A stretch of 64,000 nt of DNA from Streptomyces sp. NBC_00154. Its GTDB lineage: Bacteria; Actinomycetota; Actinomycetes; Streptomycetales; Streptomycetaceae. A model generated the notes under the pieces. It had not been told where the DNA came from and searched no databases. It saw only the letters and a program-made list of their open reading frames with translations. This document shows, in pieces, positions 7,738 to 15,509 of this stretch; positions within the stretch are counted from its first letter, which is position 1, and each line of letters begins with the position of its first letter. Both the position numbers and the translations under genes were made by a program. The stretch lies in contig NZ_JAPEMI010000001.1 in assembly GCF_026342835.1 (NCBI RefSeq), positions 2,858,501 through 2,922,500 of the forward strand. Reading direction: 5' to 3'.

Positions 7738-8055
7738 GAGGCGGCGCTTGAGCCGGACGGCCCGGCGGGCGCCGGGAAAGAGCAGGCTGTTCACCGTGCA
7801 CACCTTGATGCGGCGGATCTCGCCGCGGCCGTGGCCGGTGTCGCAGGTGCGGTCCTGCAGCGGGATCTACTTCCAGGGAAGGGACTTGAGCTGCTTGTGG
7901 AGCTTCTTCTGGTTCCCTTTCACGGTCACGATGCAGTGAGCGCCTCGGCCGAGCAGGTAGTTGGCGTGCTCGCGCTGGGTGTGCGTGGCGTCGCTGGTCA
8001 CGACCACACCCGCCAGGTCGGCGAGGGTCTCCAGCAGAGGCTGGAAGCGGGTGAT
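7738..8055 (-). pseudogene. ISAs1-family transposase remnant with internal stop
   Basis: 106 codons match ISAs1 (H-repeat) transposases: [58 protein letters not shown], then TAG, then [20 protein letters not shown] and [13 protein letters not shown]. The TAG (7867-7869) replaces the residue after PWK. Both ends are missing, so the element is dead. Confidence 0.85.
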
Positions 8056-8126
8056 CGTCCATGCGGTCCGCGTGCCGTGTCACGGGCCGGCGGTGCCAGG
8101 CGTTTTGACGCCCGCCCTGGGGCGCG

Positions 8127-8348
8127 TCATCCGCCCGCGGCGTCCTCGGCCTCCCAGCGCAGCAGGTCGCCCGGCTGGCACTTGAGCACCTCGCAGAGCG
8201 CGGCGAGCGTCGCGAAGCGCACCGCCTTGGCACGGCCGTTCTTGAGCACCGCCAGGTTGGCGGGCGTGATCCCTACGCGGTCCGCGAGCTCGCCCACGGA
8301 CATCTTCCGCCTGGCCAGCATCACGTCGATGTCGACGGTGATCGGCAT
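8127..8348 (-). CDS. Small Cro/C1-type HTH regulator
   Basis: 73 aa: MPITVDIDVMLARRKMSVGE, then LADRVGITPANLAVLKNGRA (the HTH) and FATLAALCEVLKCQPGDLL. This is the compact HTH family encoded next to DUF2975 membrane proteins. Its ATG overlaps the stop of the DUF2975 gene (TGATG), so the pair is translationally coupled. A perfect palindrome in front of the pair is its likely operator. Confidence 0.9.
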   Translation of the reverse strand: MPITVDIDVMLARRKMSVGELADRVGITPANLAVLKNGRAKAVRFATLAALCEVLKCQPGDLLRWEAEDAAGG

Positions 8349-8839
8349 CAGATCACCTCGTCCAACTCGGCCTGCATCTTCGCCGCTTCGACATCGCGCG
8401 CGACGGCCTGGGCGAGCAGCATCCGCAGCACGAGCACCATGAGCGCGACCCCCAGGATGGCCACGCCAACCCCGCCCATGATGACGGTGACGCCCGGGTC
8501 GTCCCGCTGGCCCGGCGCATTGAGGGCCGTGACCGCGAACCACACGAGGGAAGCCGCCACGATCGCGCCGATCATGACGTCCACGTACCGGAAGGCGGTG
8601 TGGGAGAACACGGTTCCGCGTCGCACCATCGTCACCAACCGCCATACGCAGACCAGGGCGACCTGGACCGACACCATGCCCAGGATCGTGATGATGCGCA
8701 GCGGGGTCAGCGGGAGCGACCCGTCCTCCGGGTCACTCCCGCTGACCAACGCCCACACCATCCCTGCCTGCACGAACACGGTGCCGGCCAGCACCACCAC
8801 GAGCACGGCGCGCAGCGCACCCACTGTCAGCTTTCCCAC
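8348..8839 (-). CDS. DUF2975 membrane protein
   Basis: 163 aa from the GTG at 8839 (GAAGGATG upstream); an in-frame ATG at 8854 is the alternative. Four membrane segments are visible: about 4-27, 45-66, 85-105 and 120-145. The family commonly sits upstream of a small HTH regulator as a two-gene switch whose signal is unknown. The C-terminus (ARDVEAAKMQAELDEVI) is cytoplasmic and charged. The coupling and the shared operator suggest that one regulates the other. Confidence 0.85.
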   Translation of the reverse strand: MGKLTVGALRAVLVVVLAGTVFVQAGMVWALVSGSDPEDGSLPLTPLRIITILGMVSVQVALVCVWRLVTMVRRGTVFSHTAFRYVDVMIGAIVAASLVWFAVTALNAPGQRDDPGVTVIMGGVGVAILGVALMVLVLRMLLAQAVARDVEAAKMQAELDEVI

Positions 8840-8869
8840 GGCCCATCCTTCCATCGAGTCACGATGGGA

Positions 8870-8890
8870 ATCTATCGAATTTCGATAGAT
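8870..8890 (-). promoter_or_regulatory. 21-bp perfect palindrome, likely operator of the HTH/DUF2975 pair
   Basis: ATCTATCGAA and TTCGATAGAT flank a single T. The AT-rich site is in an otherwise GC-rich region, about 31 bp upstream of the GTG of the first gene, so it probably overlaps the promoter. Autoregulation by the small HTH protein is the simplest reading. Confidence 0.75.
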
Positions 8891-9140
8891 GAAGCAAGGG
8901 CTGATACGGAGGCTGGGCGGCGGTTTCGCGCCGTGGCGGGACGCCGCCGCCCCTCCATGGCATGGCGTTCGCGCGAACCGTCTTGATCTTGACGAAGTCG
9001 CCACCCGACTACGCCGAAGCGCTGCGGCAACACCCCCGGATGTTGCAGCCCGGTGGCGAAGCCGCCCCTCGTGGGTCGCGGGCGCCGGAGACCACGGTAA
9101 ACAGCGGTCGACCCCACCGTGGTGCGAAGCCAACATAGGA

Positions 9141-9232
9141 CGGTATCTGTGCAGGCCAGAGCGCCCACAGCGGGACGTCTTCTCAGGATTCCCAAGTTCA
9201 GAGCGCGAGTTCGATTCTCGCCACCCGCTCCA
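9141..9232 (+). repeat. 92-bp direct repeat copy B ending in 3' half of tRNA-Gly(CCC)
   Basis: 88 of 92 positions match copy A at 4643-4734. The tRNA part is 9189-9232. In copy B the T stem is fully paired (GCGAG with CTCGC), while copy A has CTCGT, so copy B is closer to a normal tRNA. The 4.4 kb between the copies carries the insertion sequence, the phosphatase, the ISAs1 remnant and the HTH/DUF2975 pair. Confidence 0.85.
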
Positions 9233-9268
9233 GCAGGAAGCTCCAGGCCAGCGGCCCGGGCTTCCTGC
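9233..9268 (+). terminator. Terminator hairpin after repeat copy B
   Basis: GCAGGAAGC pairs with GCTTCCTGC and the interior is GC-rich. Its position matches the hairpin after copy A. Confidence 0.6.
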
Positions 9269-9300
9269 TGTCTAAAGGTCGTCCCACAATGACGGCGGAA

Positions 9301-9696
9301 CTACTGGCTCACCAGCGCCAGCGCTGACTGGTCTTCGCGGACCGCTGGGTCGGGAACGACGAGCGCGGTCTCGGACTCGGTCGGGGTTTCCTTCTGGGCC
9401 TCTTCGACGATCGCCATGTCCTCGCTGGGGATCGCATCACTGGCCGAGGAGCCGCTGTTCTCCGCAGCGTCCACGACGGTATCCACGATCTCGCCGATGG
9501 CGGCCTGAGACACGTCCTGTGGACTGTCCACGACGACCGGCTCCGAGGCGGCGATCACTTCGTCCGTAGCCGGGTCCGTGAGCGTTACGGCGACCACGCT
9601 CGGGCGACTACGTCGACGTGCAGTAACTCGACGTCCATCAAGTCGACGTGCAATATTCAGTAACCCGTAATCTGTAATTCCCGATTCGTTACCCAT
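9301..9696 (-). CDS. Hypothetical acidic protein, probably truncated or chimeric
   Basis: 131 codons. The first 30 or so (MGNESGITDYGLLN...) are antisense to the stub of a secreted-protein gene and look accidental. The rest (VVAVTLTDPATDEVIAASEP, then a Ser/Glu-rich acidic stretch ending ALALVSQ) looks like real protein sequence. No domain is recognised. It is probably the 3' end of a gene whose beginning was lost at the junction near 9597. Low confidence that it is expressed. Confidence 0.35.
   Translation of the reverse strand: MGNESGITDYGLLNIARRLDGRRVTARRRSRPSVVAVTLTDPATDEVIAASEPVVVDSPQDVSQAAIGEIVDTVVDAAENSGSSASDAIPSEDMAIVEEAQKETPTESETALVVPDPAVREDQSALALVSQ
9597..9656 (+). pseudogene. 3' stub of a fourth secreted-protein paralogue with 15-bp repeats
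   Basis: SGDYVDVQ-stop (9600-9626) is the exact C-terminal signature of the three paralogues in this window (GDYVAVQ, GDYVDVK, SDFVDVQ). The upstream part of the gene is absent. The stop region is followed by two imperfect 15-bp copies (9627-9641 and 9642-9656) of GTCGACGTGCAGTAA, as in the paralogue at 9905-10744. Confidence 0.6.
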
Positions 9697-9791
9697 AGTC
9701 GGTTAATGGCTACGGGTAACGGACTCCGTAATAACCCGCATAAACGCGTACTCGAAAAAATTTCACGGAATCGCACAACCATTCAATGGTG

Positions 9792-9898
9792 CCCCACGTC
9801 TGATCAGTGGAGTCAGCAGGCTCCAGAGACTGACTGGATCGGGCGCCGCGGAAGCATGCAACAGAGCTGTCCCGTGCGCCCCTTTTTCAGACGTGGGG
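9792..9898 (+). promoter_or_regulatory. Leader with 12-bp inverted repeat that covers the ribosome binding site
   Basis: CCCCACGTCTGA (9792-9803) is the perfect complement of TCAGACGTGGGG (9887-9898). The right arm contains the GGGG ribosome binding site of the ATG at 9905. If the leader RNA folds this way, translation initiation is blocked. The 83 nt between the arms could hold an alternative fold. Confidence 0.5.
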
Positions 9899-9904
9899 AA
9901 ACAC

Positions 9905-10744
9905 ATGCGCATTCGTGCCTCTGTCGCCGCCGTGACAGGCGCCCTGGCCCTCTCCGCCCTCGCCGTCCCGGCGGCCCAGGCGGATGACAGCAACACCGTC
10001 TCCTCGTTCACGCAGAGCGTCGAGACCGACGCGGCGATCGACCCGGCCGACGACGTCAGCGGAGACACCACGATCTCGAACGTGGTCGTAAACGGCGGCA
10101 AGGCCGTCGTCATGGGTGCGACCACGAAGAAGACCTTCACGGTCAGCTTCACCGCCACGGACGACTCGGGCATCGAATGGGCGACCGCGGTGCTGTGGCA
10201 CGGTTCGACCTTCGACAACCTCGACGGCGGCGTGGTGCCCAACGAGGACGAGGCCGTCTGCACCAAGGTCAACGACACGACCTCCACCTGCAAGCACACC
10301 TTCACTGTCGACGCCGACTACGACCTGCTGAACAAGCTGGCCGGCGGCTGGAAGGTCTGGGCGATCGCTCAGGGCACGGACGCTGACTACGTCCAGAAGG
10401 ACAACGCCAAGGCTTTCAGCCTGCAGCGCATGTCGAAGCTGACGGTCAACGCGTCCCCGGAGCCGGTGGTGAAGGGCAAGACCATCACGGTCACCGGCGC
10501 GCTGACCCGTGCCGACTGGGAGTCGAACAAGTACGTAGGCCTCAGCGGCCAGTCGGTGGTGCTGCAGTTCCGCAAGGCGGGCACCACCAACTACACCAAC
10601 GTCAAGGGCATCAAGTCGACCACGGGCGGCGCGCTGAAGACCACGGTCACGGCGTCCACCGACGGCTATTACCGCTTCACCTACGCGGGTATCGCGTCCA
10701 CCGCGACGGTCAGCGCCGCGGGTGACTACGTCGACGTGAAGTAA
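9905..10744 (+). CDS. Secreted two-domain protein, paralogue 2 of 3
   Basis: 279 aa from the ATG at 9905 (GTGGGGAA upstream; a GTG at 9893 is in frame but inside the ribosome binding site). A signal peptide ends near VPAAQA-DD. The N-terminal domain (about 45-175) has TISNVVVNGGKAVVMGATTK, DDSGIEWATAVLWHG and a Cys pair (CTKVNDTTSTC). The C-terminal domain (about 177-279) starts QRMSKLTVNASPEPVVKG. The order matches the proteins at 905 and 16832. Function unknown. The C-terminal VDVK-stop motif is repeated downstream. Confidence 0.85.
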   Translation: MRIRASVAAVTGALALSALAVPAAQADDSNTVSSFTQSVETDAAIDPADDVSGDTTISNVVVNGGKAVVMGATTKKTFTVSFTATDDSGIEWATAVLWHGSTFDNLDGGVVPNEDEAVCTKVNDTTSTCKHTFTVDADYDLLNKLAGGWKVWAIAQGTDADYVQKDNAKAFSLQRMSKLTVNASPEPVVKGKTITVTGALTRADWESNKYVGLSGQSVVLQFRKAGTTNYTNVKGIKSTTGGALKTTVTASTDGYYRFTYAGIASTATVSAAGDYVDVK

Positions 10745-10789
10745 GTCGGCGTGAAGTAAGCCGGCGTGAAGTAAGCCAACGTGAAGTAG
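10730..10789 (+). repeat. Four 15-bp tandem repeats each containing a stop codon
   Basis: The units are GTCGACGTGAAGTAA, GTCGGCGTGAAGTAA, GCCGGCGTGAAGTAA and GCCAACGTGAAGTAG. The first is the natural end of paralogue 2 (VDVK-stop); the following three repeat it in frame (VGVK-stop, AGVK-stop, ANVK-stop). Confidence 0.9.
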
Positions 10790-10823
10790 CCCATAGCCCC
10801 GTAGACGCGGGGCCCGTAACGGA

Positions 10824-11060
10824 TTAACGGATTTCCGCGGGAAAGCGGCGGTCGACCCACCTCCACACGAGCTCCAGGGTGGCCGCCGCCGCCACCACGG
10901 CGATACCCACCGCGACCCACGGCTTCGTCACCCCGACCAGCTTCAGCGCGAAGAAGTCCTGAAGCCAGGGCACGGCGAGCACCAGCAGGAACGCCACGCC
11001 CATCGCGGCGACGAGGCAGATTCGCCACCAGGTGTACGGCCGGGCGATGATCACGAGCAC
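10824..11060 (-). pseudogene. C-terminal end of a cation-transporting P-type ATPase
   Basis: 79 codons read RPYTWWRICLVAAMGVAFLL, then two more membrane segments (PWVAVGIAVVAAAATLELVW) and the terminal RRFPAEIR. This resembles the last membrane helices of P-type ATPases of the calcium/magnesium class. The catalytic domains are absent, and the upstream sequence changes to an integrase fragment. The family assignment rests on the pattern of the last helices only. Confidence 0.5.
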
Positions 11061-11085
11061 TGCGCGTCCGGTAGGGCGCGGGCGC

Positions 11086-11202
11086 CCGCTTGCCCGCATC
11101 AGACTTGGTGTCGCCCGGTGCCCGCCGACCGGTGGTGAGTTCGGGCTCGGCGGTCCGCACCCAGATGCCGACGTTCTCCAGGTCCACGTCACGACGGCGC
11201 AT
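11086..11202 (-). pseudogene. Tyrosine integrase fragment 1
   Basis: 39 codons: MRRRDVDLENVGIWVRTAEP, then ELTTGRRAPGDTKSDAGKR. This matches the start of the catalytic domain of actinomycete phage-type integrases (W/R-x-DVDL...RVR...GxxKSxAGRR). The catalytic Arg-His-Tyr region that should follow is missing. Confidence 0.65.
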
Positions 11203-11322
11203 CGCGGCCTGTTCCTCCGGACGGGAACACGGCGTAGGCGAGTCGGGTGCCGTGGAGAGTGGGGCGGAGAGTGGGCGGTTAGCCTGAGCTGACCAGGAGC
11301 CCAGCAACGTCGGGGGTTACAC

Positions 11323-12414
11323 GTGGCAAGGCTGGGAGCGTGGAAGTGGGTGGGGAAGCGGGGCCGCCTGCTGCCGGCCATCCTGCTTCTCATTGCCGCA
11401 TTGATTGACCTCAGCACGCCTCGCACCGTCAGCGCTGCGGCCCTCTATGCGGCTGCGATCTTGGCGGCCGCTGCACTGCTGTCTCTGCGGGGCACCGTTC
11501 TCACGGGGGTGTTTGCGCTCCTCATCGACTGGATGATGTTCCGGCTTTTCGGCTATCGCCGGAGTGCGATCGAGATCAGCGAGCTGATCATGGTTGCGAC
11601 AGTGACCGTGATCGCGGGCTTCCTCAATCGCGTCTTGTACCACCGGAAAATGCAGCTGGAGTCTGTACGTGACATTGCCGCGGCTGTTCAGCATGCTGTC
11701 CTGCCACGCCCTCCGGACGGAATCGGTCCGCTGCGCTTTGCCGCACGTTACGAGGCTGCTCAGGCGGATGCGCAGATCGGCGGAGACCTCTACGCAGTGG
11801 TCGACACTCCGTTCGGCGTGCGCTGCGTGATCGGCGATGTGCGTGGCAAGGGGATAGGGGCAGTCAGGGCGGTCGCGCTCAGCATCGGGACTTTTCGGGA
11901 GGCAGCCCTGCACGAGCCCACCTTGACCGGTCTCGTGGAACGGCTGGAGCAGGCCCTCGTCCTCGAGGCTCAGCAGTCGGGGAACCTGACCGAGCTCGAA
12001 GGGTTCGTCACAGGCGTATTGGTCGAGTTCCCCCGGCGGGGAAACAAAGTTCGGTTGGTCAACCGCGGCCACCCGGCGCCCCTGCTCATCGTGGGAGACA
12101 CGGTGCAGTATGTCGAGCCCGGTAGGCGAAGTTTGCCCCTGGGCTTGGGGGCCCTCGACGCCGTCCCTGAGTGCGTCGACACGGTGACGTTCCCCGAAGG
12201 GGCCACTCTGCTGCTCTACACCGATGGCCTCATCGAAGCCCGGGACGAGACGGGTACCTTCTACGACCCTATCGGCAAGTGCACGGGGCATCGCTATGCC
12301 GACCCGGACGCTCTTCTTGACGCTCTGATTGCCGACCACTGCCGACACACCGGTGGCCGGAGAACTGATGACATGGCGCTGCTGGCCATCACCCATGCAC
12401 CCAGCAACTCATGA
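11323..12414 (+). CDS. Membrane-anchored SpoIIE/PP2C phosphatase
   Basis: 363 aa from the GTG at 11323. Three or four membrane helices occupy about 15-105. A phosphatase domain follows: VQHAVLPRPPDGIGPL, QIGGDLYAVVDTPFGVR, VIGDVRGKGIGAV, VNRGHPAPLLIV, LLYTDGLIEARDETGTFYD. The metal-binding Asp and Gly residues are present. This architecture (N-terminal membrane part plus SpoIIE domain) is common in Streptomyces and is thought to act on anti-sigma antagonists. It is flanked by integrase fragments, so it may be cargo. Confidence 0.9.
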   Translation: MARLGAWKWVGKRGRLLPAILLLIAALIDLSTPRTVSAAALYAAAILAAAALLSLRGTVLTGVFALLIDWMMFRLFGYRRSAIEISELIMVATVTVIAGFLNRVLYHRKMQLESVRDIAAAVQHAVLPRPPDGIGPLRFAARYEAAQADAQIGGDLYAVVDTPFGVRCVIGDVRGKGIGAVRAVALSIGTFREAALHEPTLTGLVERLEQALVLEAQQSGNLTELEGFVTGVLVEFPRRGNKVRLVNRGHPAPLLIVGDTVQYVEPGRRSLPLGLGALDAVPECVDTVTFPEGATLLLYTDGLIEARDETGTFYDPIGKCTGHRYADPDALLDALIADHCRHTGGRRTDDMALLAITHAPSNS

Positions 12415-12469
12415 CCGATGAACGCCCCGGATACAGCCGTCATGGACGATCGTTGATCGAACTTGTAAG

Positions 12470-12550
12470 GCGGCGGTCGAAGGCCGGTAGCACGGCGTAC
12501 CGCTTGCCCGCCTCGGACTTGGTGTCCCCCACGGCGCGCTCCCGGGGTAG
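12470..12550 (-). pseudogene. Tyrosine integrase fragment 2
   Basis: 27 codons: LPRERAVGDTKSEAGKRYAV, then LPAFDRR. It carries the same GDTKSxAGKR motif as the fragment at 11086 but a different sequence after it, so it comes from a related but separate integrase gene. Confidence 0.55.
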
Positions 12551-12960
12551 GTGCGGTACAGCAGTGCCGTACCGCAACATTGCGGCGAGCTTCGCGACGG
12601 CGTGGCTGGTGCCCGCCTTCCGTGGCCAGAGCCTGCTCATGGTGGCTGGCGCCGTGCTGATTTGGCGGGCCCGGGGCTGGGGACATCGGGAAACGACCCG
12701 AGCGAAGTGATTCTGTGCTGACGTGAGCCTGGACCGTCTCGGGGCCGTGAAAGGACGCTCAACGATGACCAACGCTGACAACTGCCAACAGATCAGCAGC
12801 AGCTCACAGCGTAGATCCATGACGGACCGCAGGTCGGAAACCCGGCAGGTCACTTCTTTCGGCTCCTGAGTTCACCCCATCGAAGTCGCTTGACTCGACG
12901 TCGTCCTTACCTGAGACCAAGGTGCAAGCCCTGCCTCAGCGGAACGGCAGGCCTGAGGCT
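12551..12960. other. Intergenic after the integrase remnant
   Basis: No gene supported. The short frames on both strands have no domain-like text. Confidence 0.35.
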
Positions 12961-13455
12961 TCAGCCTGCGAAGCAGCCGAAGTTTTCGTTATCACGGCCC
13001 TCGTAGTCCTTCAGCGACTCACCCTTGCCATCGCTGAAGACCACTTGTCCGACCGCGAGCTGATCCGGCCGGAAGGTGAGGAAGCCAGAGACCAGTTCGT
13101 CCGAGGTCATGTTCGTCCGCAAGGCGTATGTAGTTCCCGAGTCGAGCTCAGTAGTCAAGGGGAGCCGAGTCGTGAAACCTGTCGGCGCTTCGCCGAGGGG
13201 GATACGGTGCAAGACGTGGGCTTCGTCGGCTTCGATGTGCCACAGCAGCTCACCCGGGTCATCCGCGGTACCGTTATGCGCCCACTTGTAGAGACCGACC
13301 TCCGCGATCCCGTCGTGCTCAGCACCCGGGCATTCGCGCCAGCCGATCACCGGTTTGGACGCCGCGCCCCCGATGAAGAGCGGGTCGTACTCCGCCCCGC
13401 ACGCGCTCAGCAGCGAGACAAGCCCCAGCACGACCAACGCTCTCCCCCACCTCAT
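12961..13455 (-). CDS. Lipoprotein of unknown function
   Basis: 164 aa from the ATG at 13455: MRWGRALVVLGLVSLLSACG. The lipobox LLSAC gives a lipidated Cys-19. The mature part is polar, with AEVGLYKWAHNGTADDPGEL, VVFSDGKGESLKDYEG and a C-terminal Cys. It probably sits on the outer face of the membrane. No family recognised. The ribosome binding site is weak; the lipobox supports this start over the longer upstream frame. Confidence 0.8.
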   Translation of the reverse strand: MRWGRALVVLGLVSLLSACGAEYDPLFIGGAASKPVIGWRECPGAEHDGIAEVGLYKWAHNGTADDPGELLWHIEADEAHVLHRIPLGEAPTGFTTRLPLTTELDSGTTYALRTNMTSDELVSGFLTFRPDQLAVGQVVFSDGKGESLKDYEGRDNENFGCFAG

Positions 13456-13772
13456 GCTGTGGGAGTCTACGAGCCGGGGGTTCGTAGCGGGCTGGTTCAG
13501 GAACAACCCTGCGCCACAACCACGCCAGATTGAGCGGGCTCTCACGCGGAACTCCGGTGGCCGGCAGAGGTAAGGAGCCACCAAACACCACGACCTGCCA
13601 GCCGCACTCGGCAATTGAGACTCCGACGCCCTCCATGAGTACGCTCCACCAGCTTGGGCTGACGAGGGCCGGCGATCACGCAAAGTGGCGATGGGGGCTG
13701 ATATACACTCCGCGCCTGTTCGCCCTGTCCGTGACCGGAGGACGGCTACAAGATCGAAAGTGTGAATGCGGA

Positions 13773-14291
13773 ATGATCGGACGGATGGCATCAGGCGACG
13801 ATCTCGGTTCCGACCTCGGCTCCTCTTCGCTGCCCTGGATGGTTGTCTCATCCCGTTCGCTGCCCGGCTCCCCGGGGGACCTCGTGCGGCGGGGCATGGC
13901 CGTGTTCATCGATCTGGTGATCGCCGTGGCTGTCATTCTCGGCCCGCTGATAGTCCTCGACCGGATCCTCGTGGCGGCCTCGGTGGATGACCTGTGGTTG
14001 CCGTCGGCCGCGGCGTGGTCGCTCGCCTTCCTGCTGCTGTATTCGCCACTGAGCGTGTCGCGGTGGGGCGGCACGGTGGGCAAGCGGCTCCTCGGCATGG
14101 AGGTCGTGCGGGACGCCGACGGCGGACGGCTCTCCTACGGCGCCGCACTGGCACGCCACCTGAGCAACCTCGCGGTGCACGCGGTCCCGGTATTCATGAT
14201 CGCCCACGTGACGGTGACCAACCTCAGCCCGAAGAAGCAGGGCCTGCACGACCGACTGGTCAGCAGCAGGGTGGTCATGCGGGGCCGGTAA
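13773..14291 (+). CDS. RDD-family membrane protein
   Basis: 172 aa from the ATG at 13773; an ATG at 13785 is also possible. Signature features are LVRRGMAVFIDLVIAVAVIL (R/D in the first helix), a second helix SAAAWSLAFLLLYSPLSVSR, the GTVGKRLLGMEVV motif and the C-terminal KKQGLHDRLVSSRVV. RDD proteins are three-helix membrane proteins, some linked to ion transport. It faces a lipoprotein gene transcribed the other way. Confidence 0.9.
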   Translation: MIGRMASGDDLGSDLGSSSLPWMVVSSRSLPGSPGDLVRRGMAVFIDLVIAVAVILGPLIVLDRILVAASVDDLWLPSAAAWSLAFLLLYSPLSVSRWGGTVGKRLLGMEVVRDADGGRLSYGAALARHLSNLAVHAVPVFMIAHVTVTNLSPKKQGLHDRLVSSRVVMRGR

Positions 14292-14578
14292 CGGTGCAGC
14301 CATGACGGGGCGATCACGAGCAACAACCCGGGCCGGCCGCACAAGCGCTCGCGGGCGGTCCCGAGCGGAGTTCGCATCGAGAGAGGCGGTCCGTGCCACA
14401 GACGTGCCGGAAGGAGCGGGGAACCACGAGGACTCCGGAGGCCTGACGATTGCTCAGGCCGGCTGCGGTCACGGCTGGGATCCTGCAGGTCAGTCACGAC
14501 GTGGCCCAACCTCGCTCCTGGAGCGGGGGTCGCAGTTCGCAGCCCGCTCCGGTCGAGATCATCGCCGGACGGCGTCGC

Positions 14579-14965
14579 TCACCCTTTCCTCGGGCGGATC
14601 AAGGGCACAGACGCCAGTCGCGCCACAGAGGAGACCAGCCCTGGTACGAGGAACCATGCCGGCAGATTCTCCGCCGGCATTCCGATGGAGAGGGCCACCA
14701 CGGACAGCATCAGCTGCACCGCTGCCACGAAGCAGCCGAACGTCCGGTTCGGAGGCAGCCAGGGCAGCGCGGCCCAGGCGACGGGCAGCAGTAGCCATAG
14801 AACGAGCGCGAGAACCATCAATACCTTCAACTTCCAGAGCGCGTCTCTGAGTTGTTGCGCGACCTTTCGGAGGATCGGGCCCGTGCCAGTGGAGCCCGGG
14901 CGCTTCCCCTTGCCGGAGACCGAGCGCCAGGGCGACGACCCACCGCGCAACTGCGGAAAGGTCAC
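14579..14965 (-). CDS. Small membrane protein
   Basis: Up to 128 aa from a GTG at 14965, but that start lies inside a hairpin. An ATG at 14818 with GAAGG upstream would give 79 aa that keep the hydrophobic core. Three membrane segments are visible (VLMVLALVLWLLLPVAWAAL, CFVAAVQLMLSVVALSI, AWFLVPGLVSSVARLASVPL). No family recognised; start uncertain. Confidence 0.55.
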   Translation of the reverse strand: MTFPQLRGGSSPWRSVSGKGKRPGSTGTGPILRKVAQQLRDALWKLKVLMVLALVLWLLLPVAWAALPWLPPNRTFGCFVAAVQLMLSVVALSIGMPAENLPAWFLVPGLVSSVARLASVPLIRPRKG

Positions 14966-14990
14966 CTACGAGTGTTCGGAGGTGACCTTT
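14957..14990. terminator. 11-bp perfect hairpin
   Basis: AAAGGTCACCT pairs perfectly with AGGTGACCTTT around a 12-nt loop. On the minus strand it overlaps the longest possible start of the small membrane protein, which argues for the shorter form. Confidence 0.55.
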
Positions 14991-15509
14991 GTCATCCACG
15001 GGGGCGGTCGCTGACGACCGGGGTGTCTCCCGAGCAGCCGATCCATGTGGCTCGTGGCTTCGCGCTGCGTGTCCTGCACGATGTGCGCTCCGCTGTAGCG
15101 CTCCCTGACGTCGCTGCGAGCTCTCGGCTCGTCATGATGAGAGAAGCCCCGCCTCATAGCGGCACAACGGCCGAACCCCCGGACGCAGTGTCCGGGGGCT
15201 TGGGGGCCCGGAGTCGCTGGGCGCGGCGGACGGCCGGGAAAGTGCCGCCCCAGACGTCCCACGCTCACCCCCCTCAAGGACCGATGCCAGTCAGCTGCCG
15301 AGAGGGTGGCTCGGAGCGACGGACCAAGTGATGCCGTGCCACTACCGCGCCAGATCCCGCGGGGACTCACGGGGAACTACGGCGACCAGCGCCTCAGATG
15401 GGGCCGCCGCTGGACCGCCAGGTGCTTGATCGGGCCGTATCGAAGACAGCGGCCACTCCCGTGCGCGTACACACAGAGCGCGAGCCCGGGTCCCTTACCG
15501 GCGGCAAGC
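14991..15509. other. Intergenic with one orphan terminator
   Basis: A hairpin CCCCCGGAC/GTCCGGGGG at 15176-15198 has no gene ending in front of it on either strand. The rest has no supported coding content, suggesting a lost gene. Confidence 0.35.
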
